Positions 8,062-16,875 of a stretch of DNA of 28,364 bases are shown piece by piece. The stretch's first letter is position 1. Each line of letters starts with the position of its first letter. Position numbers and translations under genes: made by a program. Below the pieces are notes generated by a model. The model was not told where the DNA came from. It saw nothing but the letters and a program-made list of their open reading frames with translations, and made no database searches. Source of the stretch: CAZYXZ01 sp964651395 (GTDB taxonomy: Bacteria; Actinomycetota; Actinomycetes; BP-191); contig CAZYXZ010000041.1 of assembly GCA_964651395.1 (NCBI GenBank), positions 1 to 28,364 of the forward strand, written 5' to 3'.

Positions 8062-9330
8062 ATGGAACGCATCCGGGTCGTGGGGGGAACGCCGTTGCGC
8101 GGCACCGCCACGGTGACCGGCGCGAAGAACTCCGTGCTCAAGCTGATGGCGGCGAGCCTGCTCGCCGAAGGCGAGACCACGCTGCACGGGGTGCCGGGCA
8201 TCCTCGACGTCGACGACATGACGCTCGTGCTGACCCGGCTCGGCGCGACGGTGCGGCACGACGGCAGCACCGTCGCGATCGACGTCCCCGCGCGGCCGAA
8301 GACGGAGACCGACTACGACGTCGTACGCCGGATGCGCGCGGCCATCTGCGTCCTCGGCCCGCTCATCGCCCGGTGCGGCGAGGCGAAGGTCGCGCTGCCC
8401 GGCGGCGACAACATCGGATCGCGCGCGCTCGACATGCACGTCGCGGGGCTCACGCGGATGGGCGCGACGCTGACCAACGAGCACGGCTATCTCATCGCGA
8501 CCGCGCCGCGGCTGACCGGCACGATGATCTCCCTCGACTTCCCGAGCGTCGGCGCGACGGAGAACCTGCTCATGGCCGGCGTGCTGGCCAAGGGCACGAC
8601 GGTCATCGACAACGCCGCGCGCGAGCCGGAGATCGAGGACCTCTGCCGTCTGCTCCTGGAGATGGGCGCGCAGCTCGGCGGCGTCGGCACGTCGACGCTC
8701 GAGATCGAAGGCGTCGACGAGCTGCATCCCGCGTCGCACCAGACCGTGCCCGACCGCATCGTCGCCGGCACGCTCGCGGTCGGCGCGGTGATGACCCAGG
8801 GCGACGTGACGATCGAGGGCTGCCGGCCGGAGCACCTGCAGCTGGTGCTCGACAAGCTCGCCTCGACGGGGGCGCAGATCGACGTGCACGGCGGCAGCAT
8901 CCGCGTGTCGATGACGGAACGACCGAAGGCCGTCGACGTCGTGACGCTGCCCTACCCGGGCTTCCCGACCGACCTGCAGCCGCAGATGATGGCGCTCGCC
9001 GCCATCAGCGACGGGGCGGCGATGATCACCGAGAACATCTTCGAAGGTCGCTTCATGTTCGTCGACGAGCTGGTCCGCCTCGGCGCGGACGTGCGCACCG
9101 ACGGTCACCACGCGGTGGTGCGCGGCAAGCCGAAGCTCTCGGGTGCGCCCGTGCGCGCGACGGACGTGCGGGCCGGCGCGGCGCTCGTCCTGGCTGGTCT
9201 GGTCGCGGACGGCGTGACGGAGGTGGCCGACGTGTTCCACATCGACCGCGGCTACGAGTCGTTCACCGAGCAGCTGCAGGCGCTGGGCGCCCACCTCAGC
9301 CGTGACCCCGGCCTCGACGTCCTGCACTAG
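8062..9330 (+). CDS. murA: UDP-N-acetylglucosamine 1-carboxyvinyltransferase, Asp active-site form
   Basis: A 422-residue enzyme that adds enolpyruvate from PEP to UDP-GlcNAc, the first committed step of peptidoglycan synthesis in the cytoplasm. The two-domain EPSP-synthase-like fold is complete: N-terminal GTATVTGAKNSVLKLMAASL with the catalytic Lys-Asn, and C-terminal PTDLQPQMMAL and IDRGYESFTEQL. At the position of E. coli Cys115 the motif reads GGDNIGSR, so Asp116 replaces the Cys. This Cys-to-Asp form is known from M. tuberculosis and Chlamydia and makes the enzyme insensitive to fosfomycin. The start is ATG 8062, which has no ribosome site. The TAG stop is part of a possible promoter for the next operon. 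Confidence 0.95.
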   Translation: MERIRVVGGTPLRGTATVTGAKNSVLKLMAASLLAEGETTLHGVPGILDVDDMTLVLTRLGATVRHDGSTVAIDVPARPKTETDYDVVRRMRAAICVLGPLIARCGEAKVALPGGDNIGSRALDMHVAGLTRMGATLTNEHGYLIATAPRLTGTMISLDFPSVGATENLLMAGVLAKGTTVIDNAAREPEIEDLCRLLLEMGAQLGGVGTSTLEIEGVDELHPASHQTVPDRIVAGTLAVGAVMTQGDVTIEGCRPEHLQLVLDKLASTGAQIDVHGGSIRVSMTERPKAVDVVTLPYPGFPTDLQPQMMALAAISDGAAMITENIFEGRFMFVDELVRLGADVRTDGHHAVVRGKPKLSGAPVRATDVRAGAALVLAGLVADGVTEVADVFHIDRGYESFTEQLQALGAHLSRDPGLDVLH

Positions 9331-9333
9331 CCT
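9328..9333 (+). promoter_or_regulatory. Possible -10 box overlapping the murA stop codon
   Basis: TAGCCT: its first three bases are the murA TAG stop. Transcription would start near 9340, giving a leader of about 29 bases that contains the GAGGAGAGG ribosome site of the next gene. No clear -35 box was seen. Confidence 0.35.
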
Positions 9334-9368
9334 GCCAACCTGGTCCGTACGCGAGGAGAGGCCCGTCC

Positions 9369-9794
9369 ATGGCGATGTTCCCGAGTGCCGAGTGGCTCGA
9401 GCTCTACGTCGAGAAGATCAACGGCTCGCCCGAGTACGCCGACGCGGCGGCGACGTGGGAAGGCGACATCGTCTTCGTGTACGAGAAGGAGCCGGACAAG
9501 AACGTCCCGGACGACCTCTACGCGTGGCTGGACCTCTGGCACGGCAAGTGCCGTTCGGCAGAGCAGCTGACCGGCCCGGACGACCCGAAGGCGCAGAGCG
9601 CGAAGTTCACCATCACCGCTCCGTACAGCCGGTGGAAGTCGGTGGTGAAGAAGGAGCTCGACCCGGTCAAGGGCATGATGCAGGGCAAGATCAAGCTCAA
9701 GGGCGACCTGCCGACGATCGTGCGCTACGTGAAGGCCTCCAACGTCCTCGTCGACCTCACCTCCACGGTGCCCACCGAGTTCCCCGACGAGTGA
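9369..9794 (+). CDS. SCP2-type sterol/lipid-binding protein
   Basis: A 141-residue protein of the SCP-2 sterol-transfer fold, which binds sterols, fatty acids or acyl-CoA in a hydrophobic tunnel. It opens with AEWLELYVEKINGSPEYADA and ends with the typical GMMQGKIKLKGDLPTIVRYV segment (the ligand-lid strand and helix). The start is ATG 9369, with AGGAGAGG about 8 bases upstream. It is the first gene of a tightly packed four-gene run, and its TGA overlaps the next ATG (TGATG). The ligand cannot be predicted. The crotonase-fold protein at the end of the run suggests an acyl-CoA or steroid-derived substrate. Confidence 0.82.
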   Translation: MAMFPSAEWLELYVEKINGSPEYADAAATWEGDIVFVYEKEPDKNVPDDLYAWLDLWHGKCRSAEQLTGPDDPKAQSAKFTITAPYSRWKSVVKKELDPVKGMMQGKIKLKGDLPTIVRYVKASNVLVDLTSTVPTEFPDE

Positions 9795-10204
9795 TGGCGC
9801 AGATCGTCATCGTCGACCCCGACGCCGCCGGGTTGGACGCCATGATCGGCGGCTTGCTGCAGGCCGCGATCCAGGACCCGGCCAAGGCCGCGCTCGTCGA
9901 CGCGATGAAGGGCACCGTCACGATCGCCGCGCCGGACGCGGACGTGGAGATCGGCCTGTCCTTCGGCAATGGGGTGTGCCGCGTGCACTCCACCGGCCTG
10001 CCCGGCAGCACCATCTCCATCAGCATGCCGGCGGAGCTGCTGCTCGGGCTGTCGACGATCCCGCTGAAGTTCGGGATGCCCTCGGTCATGGACCCGGCCG
10101 GCCGGGCGTTCCACAAGCAGGTGCTGACCGGCAAGGTGAAGATCGGCGGGCTGCACCACGTCAAGCTCATGAGCCAGCTCAACACGCTGCTGTCGGTGCT
10201 CTGA
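9794..10204 (+). CDS. Second SCP2-like lipid-binding protein
   Basis: A 136-residue protein that looks like a second, divergent SCP-2-fold protein. The central beta strands (GTVTIAAPDADVEIGLSFGN, then SISMPAELLLGL) and the end GKVKIGGLHHVKLMSQLNTL parallel the GKIKLKGDLPTIVRYV end of its neighbour. No signal peptide or membrane helix is visible. The ATG at 9794 shares a base with the previous TGA, implying coupled translation, and no separate ribosome site is needed. The assignment rests on the pattern and the neighbour rather than a signature motif, so it is less sure than the first copy. Confidence 0.62.
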   Translation: MAQIVIVDPDAAGLDAMIGGLLQAAIQDPAKAALVDAMKGTVTIAAPDADVEIGLSFGNGVCRVHSTGLPGSTISISMPAELLLGLSTIPLKFGMPSVMDPAGRAFHKQVLTGKVKIGGLHHVKLMSQLNTLLSVL

Positions 10205-10206
10205 TC

Positions 10207-10446
10207 GTGCCGCCCGTCACCGTCGACTCAGCCGCGCTGGAGGCGGCAATCGCAGAGATCAGGCCGCACCTGCACGGGGACGTGGAGCTGGTCTCCGTCG
10301 AGGGCGGGCTCGTGTCCGTACGGCTGTCCGGCAAGTGCGCCGACTGCACGATGCAGGAGCAGACAGTGCGCATCGGCATCGAGGCCGTCCTCCGCGCCCG
10401 CGTGCCAGGCGTGGTCGAGGTGGTTGCCGTCAAGGACGTCGCATGA
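10207..10446 (+). CDS. NifU C-terminal-type (Nfu-like) CxxC protein
   Basis: A 79-residue protein matching the NifU C-terminal domain, which carries a transient Fe-S cluster on a CxxC pair and passes it to target proteins. The core is VRLSGKCADCTMQEQTVRIG followed by IEAVLRARVPGVVEV, in the family order: CxxC, helix, then a V-P-G-V strand. The start is GTG 10207, two bases after the preceding stop. The TGA stop overlaps the next start (ATGA). No Fe-S protein is visible beside it. Its placement in a lipid/acyl-CoA operon is therefore odd, and it may act as a redox or cluster carrier for an enzyme elsewhere. Confidence 0.8.
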   Translation: MPPVTVDSAALEAAIAEIRPHLHGDVELVSVEGGLVSVRLSGKCADCTMQEQTVRIGIEAVLRARVPGVVEVVAVKDVA

Positions 10447-11219
10447 CGGTGCAGGTCACCGACGACGGTCCGGTGCGCGTGGTCGCGATCGACCGCCCGG
10501 AGGCACGCAACGCCGTCGATCGCGAGACCGCCGCCGCGCTGCTCGAGGCGTTCACCGCCTTCGACCAGGACGACTCCGCGTCCGTCGCGGTGCTGACCGG
10601 CACTGGTGGGTACTTCTGCGCCGGCGCCGACCTGAAGGCCGTGTCCGCCGGCTCCGACGCACTGCCTCCGTTCGAGCTGTCCGAGAGCGGTCCGGGGCCG
10701 CTCGGCCCGACGCGCCTGGCTCTCGGCAAGCCGGTCGTCGCCGCCGTAGAGGGCTTCGCCGTCGCCGGCGGCCTCGAACTCGCGCTGTGGTGCGACCTCC
10801 GCGTCGCTGCCCGGGACGCGGTGTTCGGCGTGTACTGCCGCCGCTGGGGTGTGCCGCTCATGGACGGCGGGACGGTTCGCCTGCCACGGCTCGTCGGGCA
10901 CAGCCGGGCGCTCGACATGATCCTCACCGGCCGCGGAGTCGCCGGCGACGAGGCGCTCGCGTTCGGCCTCGCGAACCGGCTGGTCGACCCGGGTCAGGCA
11001 CTCGATGCGGCGGTCGCACTGGCGCATGAGCTGGCCGCGCTGCCCCAGCACTGCCTGCGCTCGGACCGCCGGTCGTCGTACGAGCAGTGGGGGTACGACG
11101 AGGCCGCCGCGCTGGTCACCGAGTTCCGTCACGGCGTGGGCACGCTGATGACCGGGGAGACGCAGGCCGGGGCGCAGCGCTTTGCCGCCGGCGCAGGTCG
11201 GCACGGCCAGCCGGCCTGA
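10443..11219 (+). CDS. Crotonase-fold (enoyl-CoA hydratase family) protein lacking one catalytic Glu
   Basis: A 258-residue protein with the crotonase fold, a CoA-thioester-binding superfamily. The oxyanion-hole segments CAGADLKAV and EGFAVAGGLELALWCD are present. Glu112 matches Glu144 of rat enoyl-CoA hydratase. Twenty residues on, where the second catalytic Glu164 should be, there is Cys132 (VFGVYCRRWG). A simple hydratase reaction is therefore doubtful. Crotonase relatives also do isomerase, hydrolase and dehalogenase chemistry. The ATG 10443 overlaps the previous TGA (ATGA), fixing the start. It ends the SCP2-SCP2-NifU-crotonase run. Confidence 0.85.
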   Translation: MTVQVTDDGPVRVVAIDRPEARNAVDRETAAALLEAFTAFDQDDSASVAVLTGTGGYFCAGADLKAVSAGSDALPPFELSESGPGPLGPTRLALGKPVVAAVEGFAVAGGLELALWCDLRVAARDAVFGVYCRRWGVPLMDGGTVRLPRLVGHSRALDMILTGRGVAGDEALAFGLANRLVDPGQALDAAVALAHELAALPQHCLRSDRRSSYEQWGYDEAAALVTEFRHGVGTLMTGETQAGAQRFAAGAGRHGQPA

Positions 11220-11230
11220 GGACGAGTGGG

Positions 11231-11236
11231 TACGGT
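11231..11236 (+). promoter_or_regulatory. -10 box for the CxxC thioredoxin-fold gene (leaderless type)
   Basis: TACGGT, 6 bases before ATG 11243. It fits TANNNT with leaderless spacing. Confidence 0.5.
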
Positions 11237-11242
11237 GGGGTC

Positions 11243-11782
11243 ATGGACCTGAAGCGGCTGGAGAACGTCGAGCTGCGCGACCCGGCGGGGGAGCCGCACC
11301 GGCTCGGCGACTACTGGGCGGACCGTCCGGTGATCCTCGTGTTCCTGCGCCACTTCGGCTGCCTGCTCTGCCGCGAGCACGCCGCGATGCTCACGCAGCA
11401 CTACTCGGAGATCACCGCGGCCGGTGCGGAGGTGGTGGCCGTCGGCACGGGCAACCGCCACTACGCCGGCGCGTTCGTCGAGGACGAACAGGTCCCGTAC
11501 CCGGTCCTGGTGGACGACCAGGCGGAGGCCGCGCATGCCGCGTCGGTCAAGAAGGTCGACCCGGTCACGCTGATCCTCGACCCGCGCAGCATCAAGGGTG
11601 CGCTCGCCGCGCGCCGCGCCGGCTTCCGCGTGCACAAGAGCGGCAAGCGCGTGAACCAGCTGGGTGCGACGTTCGTCCTCGGCCCCGGCTCGACCGTGCG
11701 CTACGCGCACGTCGACGTGCACACAGCCGACCACGCGCCGATCCCGGAGGTCCTGGCCGCCCTGCCCGTGGCGGCCGGCTAG
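11243..11782 (+). CDS. Peroxiredoxin-like (AhpC/TSA_2, SelL-related) protein
   Basis: A 179-residue thioredoxin-fold protein. The active-site segment RHFGCLLCREHAAML has a CxxC pair at Cys40 and Cys43, as in the peroxiredoxin-like PRXL2/SelL group, where the first Cys is sometimes selenocysteine. The following AEVVAVGTGNRHYAGAF and YPVLVDDQAEAAHA match that group. The protein is presumably a cytosolic thiol oxidoreductase; its substrate is unknown. ATG 11243 has a TACGGT box 6 bases upstream. The stop overlaps the stop of the opposing hydrolase in a CTAG sequence. Confidence 0.82.
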   Translation: MDLKRLENVELRDPAGEPHRLGDYWADRPVILVFLRHFGCLLCREHAAMLTQHYSEITAAGAEVVAVGTGNRHYAGAFVEDEQVPYPVLVDDQAEAAHAASVKKVDPVTLILDPRSIKGALAARRAGFRVHKSGKRVNQLGATFVLGPGSTVRYAHVDVHTADHAPIPEVLAALPVAAG

Positions 11783-12477
11783 CGCTGCTCGACGCCGACG
11801 AGGAGCCGGGCCAGCTCGGCCGGCCGGGACAGGAACGGCGAGTGGCTGCCCTCCAGCTCGACCGGCTCGACACCGAGCAGCGTGCGGCCGATCTGGGCGC
11901 ACCACTCCGCGCGCAGTGCCCGGTCGTCGCGGCAGACCACGACGGTGGTCGGTACGTCGGGCTCCGACTCGAGCGGGCAGGTCTGCCGCATGGTCGTCCA
12001 GTCCTGCCGGCGCAGCATGGTCGCCGCCCAGTCCGCGATCTCCGGTGCGCAGTCGTGGAAGAAGATCTCGATGGCGGCGTCGTGCTCCCAGTGGCTCGAC
12101 CCGTCGTCGTGCGTCACGGGGTCCGCCTTCGGCCTGACGTGGAACGCACCCGGCCAGCGGCGCAGCGTCGCGGCCATGGAGTAGCCGGGCTCGGGGATGA
12201 AGGCCGCGACGTACACCAGGGCGCGGACCGGCCGGGCCGCGGCGACGAGCGCGGCGCTGGGCCCTCCGAACGAGTGCGCGACGAGGACGACGTCGTCGCC
12301 GGCGTCCGCGAGCGAGTCGAGCAGCAGGTCGCGGTTGTCCTCGAGGGTCACGGCCGGGTCGTCGCACGGCAGGTCGACGGAGATGCCGCGATGACCGAGC
12401 GCGGAGAGCTCCGCGCGCACGAGGTCCCAGCACCACGCGCCGTGCCAGGCACCGTGGACGAGCCCGAAGGTGGTCAC
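11779..12477 (-). CDS. Alpha/beta hydrolase (esterase/hydroxynitrile-lyase-like)
   Basis: A 232-residue alpha/beta-fold hydrolase. It opens with TTFGLVHGAWHGAWCWDLV, the oxyanion-hole HG segment typical of the esterase/hydroxynitrile-lyase branch. The nucleophile is Ser69 in VAHSFGG, the acid is probably Asp184 or Asp185 in CRDDRAL, and the His is His212 in EGSHSPF. All three are present, so it should be active. The start GTG 12477 is preferred because the family N-terminus begins there and a TAGTCT box ends 7 bases upstream. It is divergent from the ethylmalonyl-CoA mutase gene with 33 bases between the starts. The substrate is unknown. Confidence 0.88.
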   Translation of the reverse strand: MTTFGLVHGAWHGAWCWDLVRAELSALGHRGISVDLPCDDPAVTLEDNRDLLLDSLADAGDDVVLVAHSFGGPSAALVAAARPVRALVYVAAFIPEPGYSMAATLRRWPGAFHVRPKADPVTHDDGSSHWEHDAAIEIFFHDCAPEIADWAATMLRRQDWTTMRQTCPLESEPDVPTTVVVCRDDRALRAEWCAQIGRTLLGVEPVELEGSHSPFLSRPAELARLLVGVEQR

Positions 12478-12484
12478 GCCGCGC

Positions 12485-12490
12485 AGACTA
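12485..12490 (-). promoter_or_regulatory. -10 box for the alpha/beta hydrolase (leaderless type)
   Basis: TAGTCT on the minus strand, 7 bases before the GTG at 12477. It lies back to back with the plus-strand box at 12499-12504, so the two promoters must share DNA upstream. Confidence 0.5.
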
Positions 12491-12498
12491 CGCACGAC

Positions 12499-12504
12499 TA
12501 AACT
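12499..12504 (+). promoter_or_regulatory. -10 box for the ethylmalonyl-CoA mutase gene (leaderless type)
   Basis: TAAACT, 6 bases before the GTG at 12511. It is unusually AT-rich for this window. No ribosome site is present. Any cobalamin riboswitch is excluded by the 33-base intergenic space. Confidence 0.55.
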
Positions 12505-12510
12505 GCTCGG

Positions 12511-14487
<1,977 letters not shown>

Positions 14488-14495
14488 GTTTAGCC

Positions 14496-14510
14496 GCCCG
14501 GAGTTCGGGC
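14496..14510 (+). terminator. Weak hairpin after the mutase gene
   Basis: GCCCG and CGGGC pair around a 5-base loop, 8 bases after the ecm stop. The stem is short and there is no U-tract. It may attenuate read-through into the next gene but is not a confident terminator. Confidence 0.25.
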
Positions 14511-14569
14511 AAGCGCCCAGACGAACTACCCGGCCCGTGGCGACCCCAGCTGGCGCACGGGCCTCGTTG

Positions 14570-15007
14570 ATGTCCACGTCCCACGAGGACCGCACAGGCG
14601 AACGAGGCCAGGTGAGCATCGCCACGAACAGGCCCGCGGTGGACGAGGCCCGGGTCGACACCGAGCTGGCTCCCGACGCGGGCAGCCCTAGGGCCGCGCG
14701 GGCCCTCACCCAGTTCTTCCTGCAGGAGCGACGCCTGACCGGGGACGACGCTCTGCTCGTCGTGAGCGAGCTGGTCACCAACGCGATCCGGCACGGCGCG
14801 GGCCCGGTGCGCCTGGGCCTGCGCGTGGACGGGCGCTGGCTGACCGTGGAGGTCTCCGACGACGGCCCTGCGGACGGGTTGCGCGTGCCTTCCCAGCGCG
14901 GCGCCGAGACCGGCCGCGGGCTGCTGATCGTGGACCAGGTCGCGCACGCGTGGGGCGTCGAGAACCGGAACGTCGGCAAGACCGTGTGGGCCCAGCTGCG
15001 GGTCTGA
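14570..15007 (+). CDS. ATP-binding protein of the RsbW/anti-sigma kinase type (HATPase_c)
   Basis: A protein of about 145 residues with a single GHKL ATPase domain. The N-box is ELVTNAIRHGAGPV, the G1 box VSDDGPADG and the G2 box ETGRGLLIVDQVAHAWGV. Such stand-alone domains in actinobacteria are usually RsbW/SpoIIAB-like serine kinases that bind sigma factors or anti-anti-sigma factors. No sigma factor or STAS-domain partner is encoded nearby. The start is uncertain: GTG 14537, ATG 14570 and GTG 14612 (with GAGG 6 bases upstream) are all possible, and the conserved domain begins after all of them. It sits between two carbon-metabolism genes in the same direction. Confidence 0.85.
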   Translation: MSTSHEDRTGERGQVSIATNRPAVDEARVDTELAPDAGSPRAARALTQFFLQERRLTGDDALLVVSELVTNAIRHGAGPVRLGLRVDGRWLTVEVSDDGPADGLRVPSQRGAETGRGLLIVDQVAHAWGVENRNVGKTVWAQLRV

Positions 15008-15085
15008 GTTGGGCGACCTCCGCCGCCGATGCGAGACTGACCGCCTCGCGGGCGGCCGTCTGCGAGTGCGCCGTGGAGGTAGCTC

Positions 15086-16858
15086 GTGGTCCGGGAGTTC
15101 CGCAAGGTCGGTGTGGTCGGGCTCGGCACGATGGGTGCCGGTATCGCCGAGGTGCTCGCCCGGTCGGGGCTGGACGTCGTCGGCGTCGAGCGAGACGACG
15201 AGGGGCTGGCCCGAGCCCGCACCCACCTTCAGCACTCCACGGACCGCGCGGTCAGCCGTGGCAAGCTCGATGCGGAGCAGCAGCAGGCGATCTTCGACCG
15301 GATCAGCATGTCCACCGACCTCGACACCCTCGCTGACGTCGAGCTCGTCGTCGAAGCCATCCCCGAGCGGCTCGAGCTGAAGACCGAGCTGTTCGCCAAG
15401 CTCGACAAGATCTGTCCCCCGGACACGATCCTCGCGACGAACACCTCCGCGCTCTCGGTCACCGAGATCGCCGTCGCGACCCAGCGGCCGAGCCGGGTCC
15501 TCGGGATGCACTGGTTCAACCCGGCGCCGGTGATGGGGCTGGTCGAGGTGATCCGGACGGTCGTCACCGACCAGGAGGTCATCGACGACGTGGAGGCACT
15601 CGTCGCCCGGGTCGGCAAGACCGACGCGACGGCCGGCGACCGCGCCGGGTTCATCGCGAACGCGCTGCTCTTCGGCTACCTGAACAACGCCGTGCGGATG
15701 CTCGAGTCGCGCTACGCCACGAAGGAGGACATCGACGCGGCGATGCGGTTCGGGTGTGGGCACCCGATGGGACCGCTCGCGCTGCTCGACCTCATCGGCC
15801 TCGACTCGGCGTACGAGATCCTCGACACGATGTACCACCAGAGCCGAGACCACCTGCACGCACCGGCGCCGATCATCAAGCAGCTGGTGACGGCGGGTTT
15901 CCTCGGTCGCAAGACCGGCCGAGGCTTCTACACCTATGCCGAACGCGACTCCTCCGAGGTCGTCGCGGACGGCACTGGCGACGAAGCCACGAGCACTCCG
16001 CGCGCCGTCGCGCGCATCGGCGTGGTGGGCACCGGCACGATGGCCTCCGGCATCGTCGAGGTCTGTGCGAAGTCCGGCTATGACGTCGTCTTCCGCGCGC
16101 GCAGCGACGAGAAGGTCGCGGGTGTCCGCAAGGGGCTCGAGAAGTCCCTCGACAAGGCGGTGCAGCGCGGCAAGCTCTCCGAGGCTGACCGTGACGCGGC
16201 GCTCGCTCGGGTCATCGGCACCACTTCACTCGACGACCTCGCCGACTGCGACCTGGTCATCGAGGCGGTCGTCGAGGACCTGGCCGTGAAGCGCGCGCTG
16301 TTCGCGGCGCTCGACGAGGTGGTCAAGCCCGGCGCCGTGCTGGCCACGACGACGAGCAGCCTGCCGGTCATCGAGTGCGCCTCGGCCACGGCACGCCCCG
16401 GCGACGTCGTCGGCATGCACTGGTTCAACCCGGCGCAGGTGATGAAGCTGGTGGAGATCGTCCCGACCGTCCGGACCGAGGACGACGTCGTCGCGACGAT
16501 CCAGGCCGTGAGCAAGGCGTGTGGCAAGCATCCGGTCGTCTGCGGCGACCGCGCCGGATTCATCGTCAACGCCCTGCTGTTCCCGTACCTCAACGACGCG
16601 GCGAAGATGCTCGAGGAGCACTACGCGAGCATCGATGACATCGACAGCGCCATGAAGGTGGGCTGCGGTCACCCGATGGGCCCGTTCGAGCTGCTCGACG
16701 TGGTCGGTCTCGATGTCTCGCTGGCCATCCAGCAGACGCTCTACCTCGAGTTCCGCGAGCCCGGGTTCGCCCCGGCGCCGCTGCTCGAGCACCTGGTCAC
16801 CGCCGGGTACCTCGGGCGCAAGACCGGCCGTGGCTTCCGCGACTACTCGTCGCGCTGA
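15086..16858 (+). CDS. 3-hydroxyacyl-CoA dehydrogenase, two fused full-length modules
   Basis: A 590-residue protein made of two complete 3-hydroxyacyl-CoA (3-hydroxybutyryl-CoA) dehydrogenase modules, at about residues 1-288 and 310-590. Each has a Rossmann fold (GLGTMGAGIAEV; GTGTMASGIVEV), a GMHWFNP segment with the catalytic His (His142; His445) and partner Glu (Glu154; Glu457), and a C-terminal GCGHPMGP...GRKTGRGF domain. Both sites therefore look active. The second beta strand ends in Glu35-Arg36 in module 1, typical of NAD, but in Ala338-Arg339-Ser340 in module 2, typical of NADP. GTG 15086 follows GGAGG by 7 bases. In the ethylmalonyl-CoA pathway it would interconvert acetoacetyl-CoA and 3-hydroxybutyryl-CoA. 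Beta-oxidation is an alternative role. Confidence 0.92.
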   Translation: MVREFRKVGVVGLGTMGAGIAEVLARSGLDVVGVERDDEGLARARTHLQHSTDRAVSRGKLDAEQQQAIFDRISMSTDLDTLADVELVVEAIPERLELKTELFAKLDKICPPDTILATNTSALSVTEIAVATQRPSRVLGMHWFNPAPVMGLVEVIRTVVTDQEVIDDVEALVARVGKTDATAGDRAGFIANALLFGYLNNAVRMLESRYATKEDIDAAMRFGCGHPMGPLALLDLIGLDSAYEILDTMYHQSRDHLHAPAPIIKQLVTAGFLGRKTGRGFYTYAERDSSEVVADGTGDEATSTPRAVARIGVVGTGTMASGIVEVCAKSGYDVVFRARSDEKVAGVRKGLEKSLDKAVQRGKLSEADRDAALARVIGTTSLDDLADCDLVIEAVVEDLAVKRALFAALDEVVKPGAVLATTTSSLPVIECASATARPGDVVGMHWFNPAQVMKLVEIVPTVRTEDDVVATIQAVSKACGKHPVVCGDRAGFIVNALLFPYLNDAAKMLEEHYASIDDIDSAMKVGCGHPMGPFELLDVVGLDVSLAIQQTLYLEFREPGFAPAPLLEHLVTAGYLGRKTGRGFRDYSSR

Positions 16859-16875
16859 GCGGGCAGAGCTTTCGC

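Noticed and set aside
7417..9327. Long minus-strand open frame opposite murA running into the adenosyltransferase region
   Set aside because: Antisense shadow of murA; the real minus-strand gene is the adenosyltransferase in another frame.
12478..12510. Cobalamin riboswitch upstream of the B12-dependent mutase or the adenosyltransferase
   Set aside because: The intergenic spaces are 33 and 61 bases, too short for a cobalamin riboswitch of about 200 bases, and no B12-box-like sequence was seen.
15086..16858. Frameshift or assembly duplication as the cause of the two-module dehydrogenase
   Set aside because: The two modules differ throughout in sequence and are joined by a clean in-frame linker (about residues 288-310), so this is an old fusion rather than an artefact.
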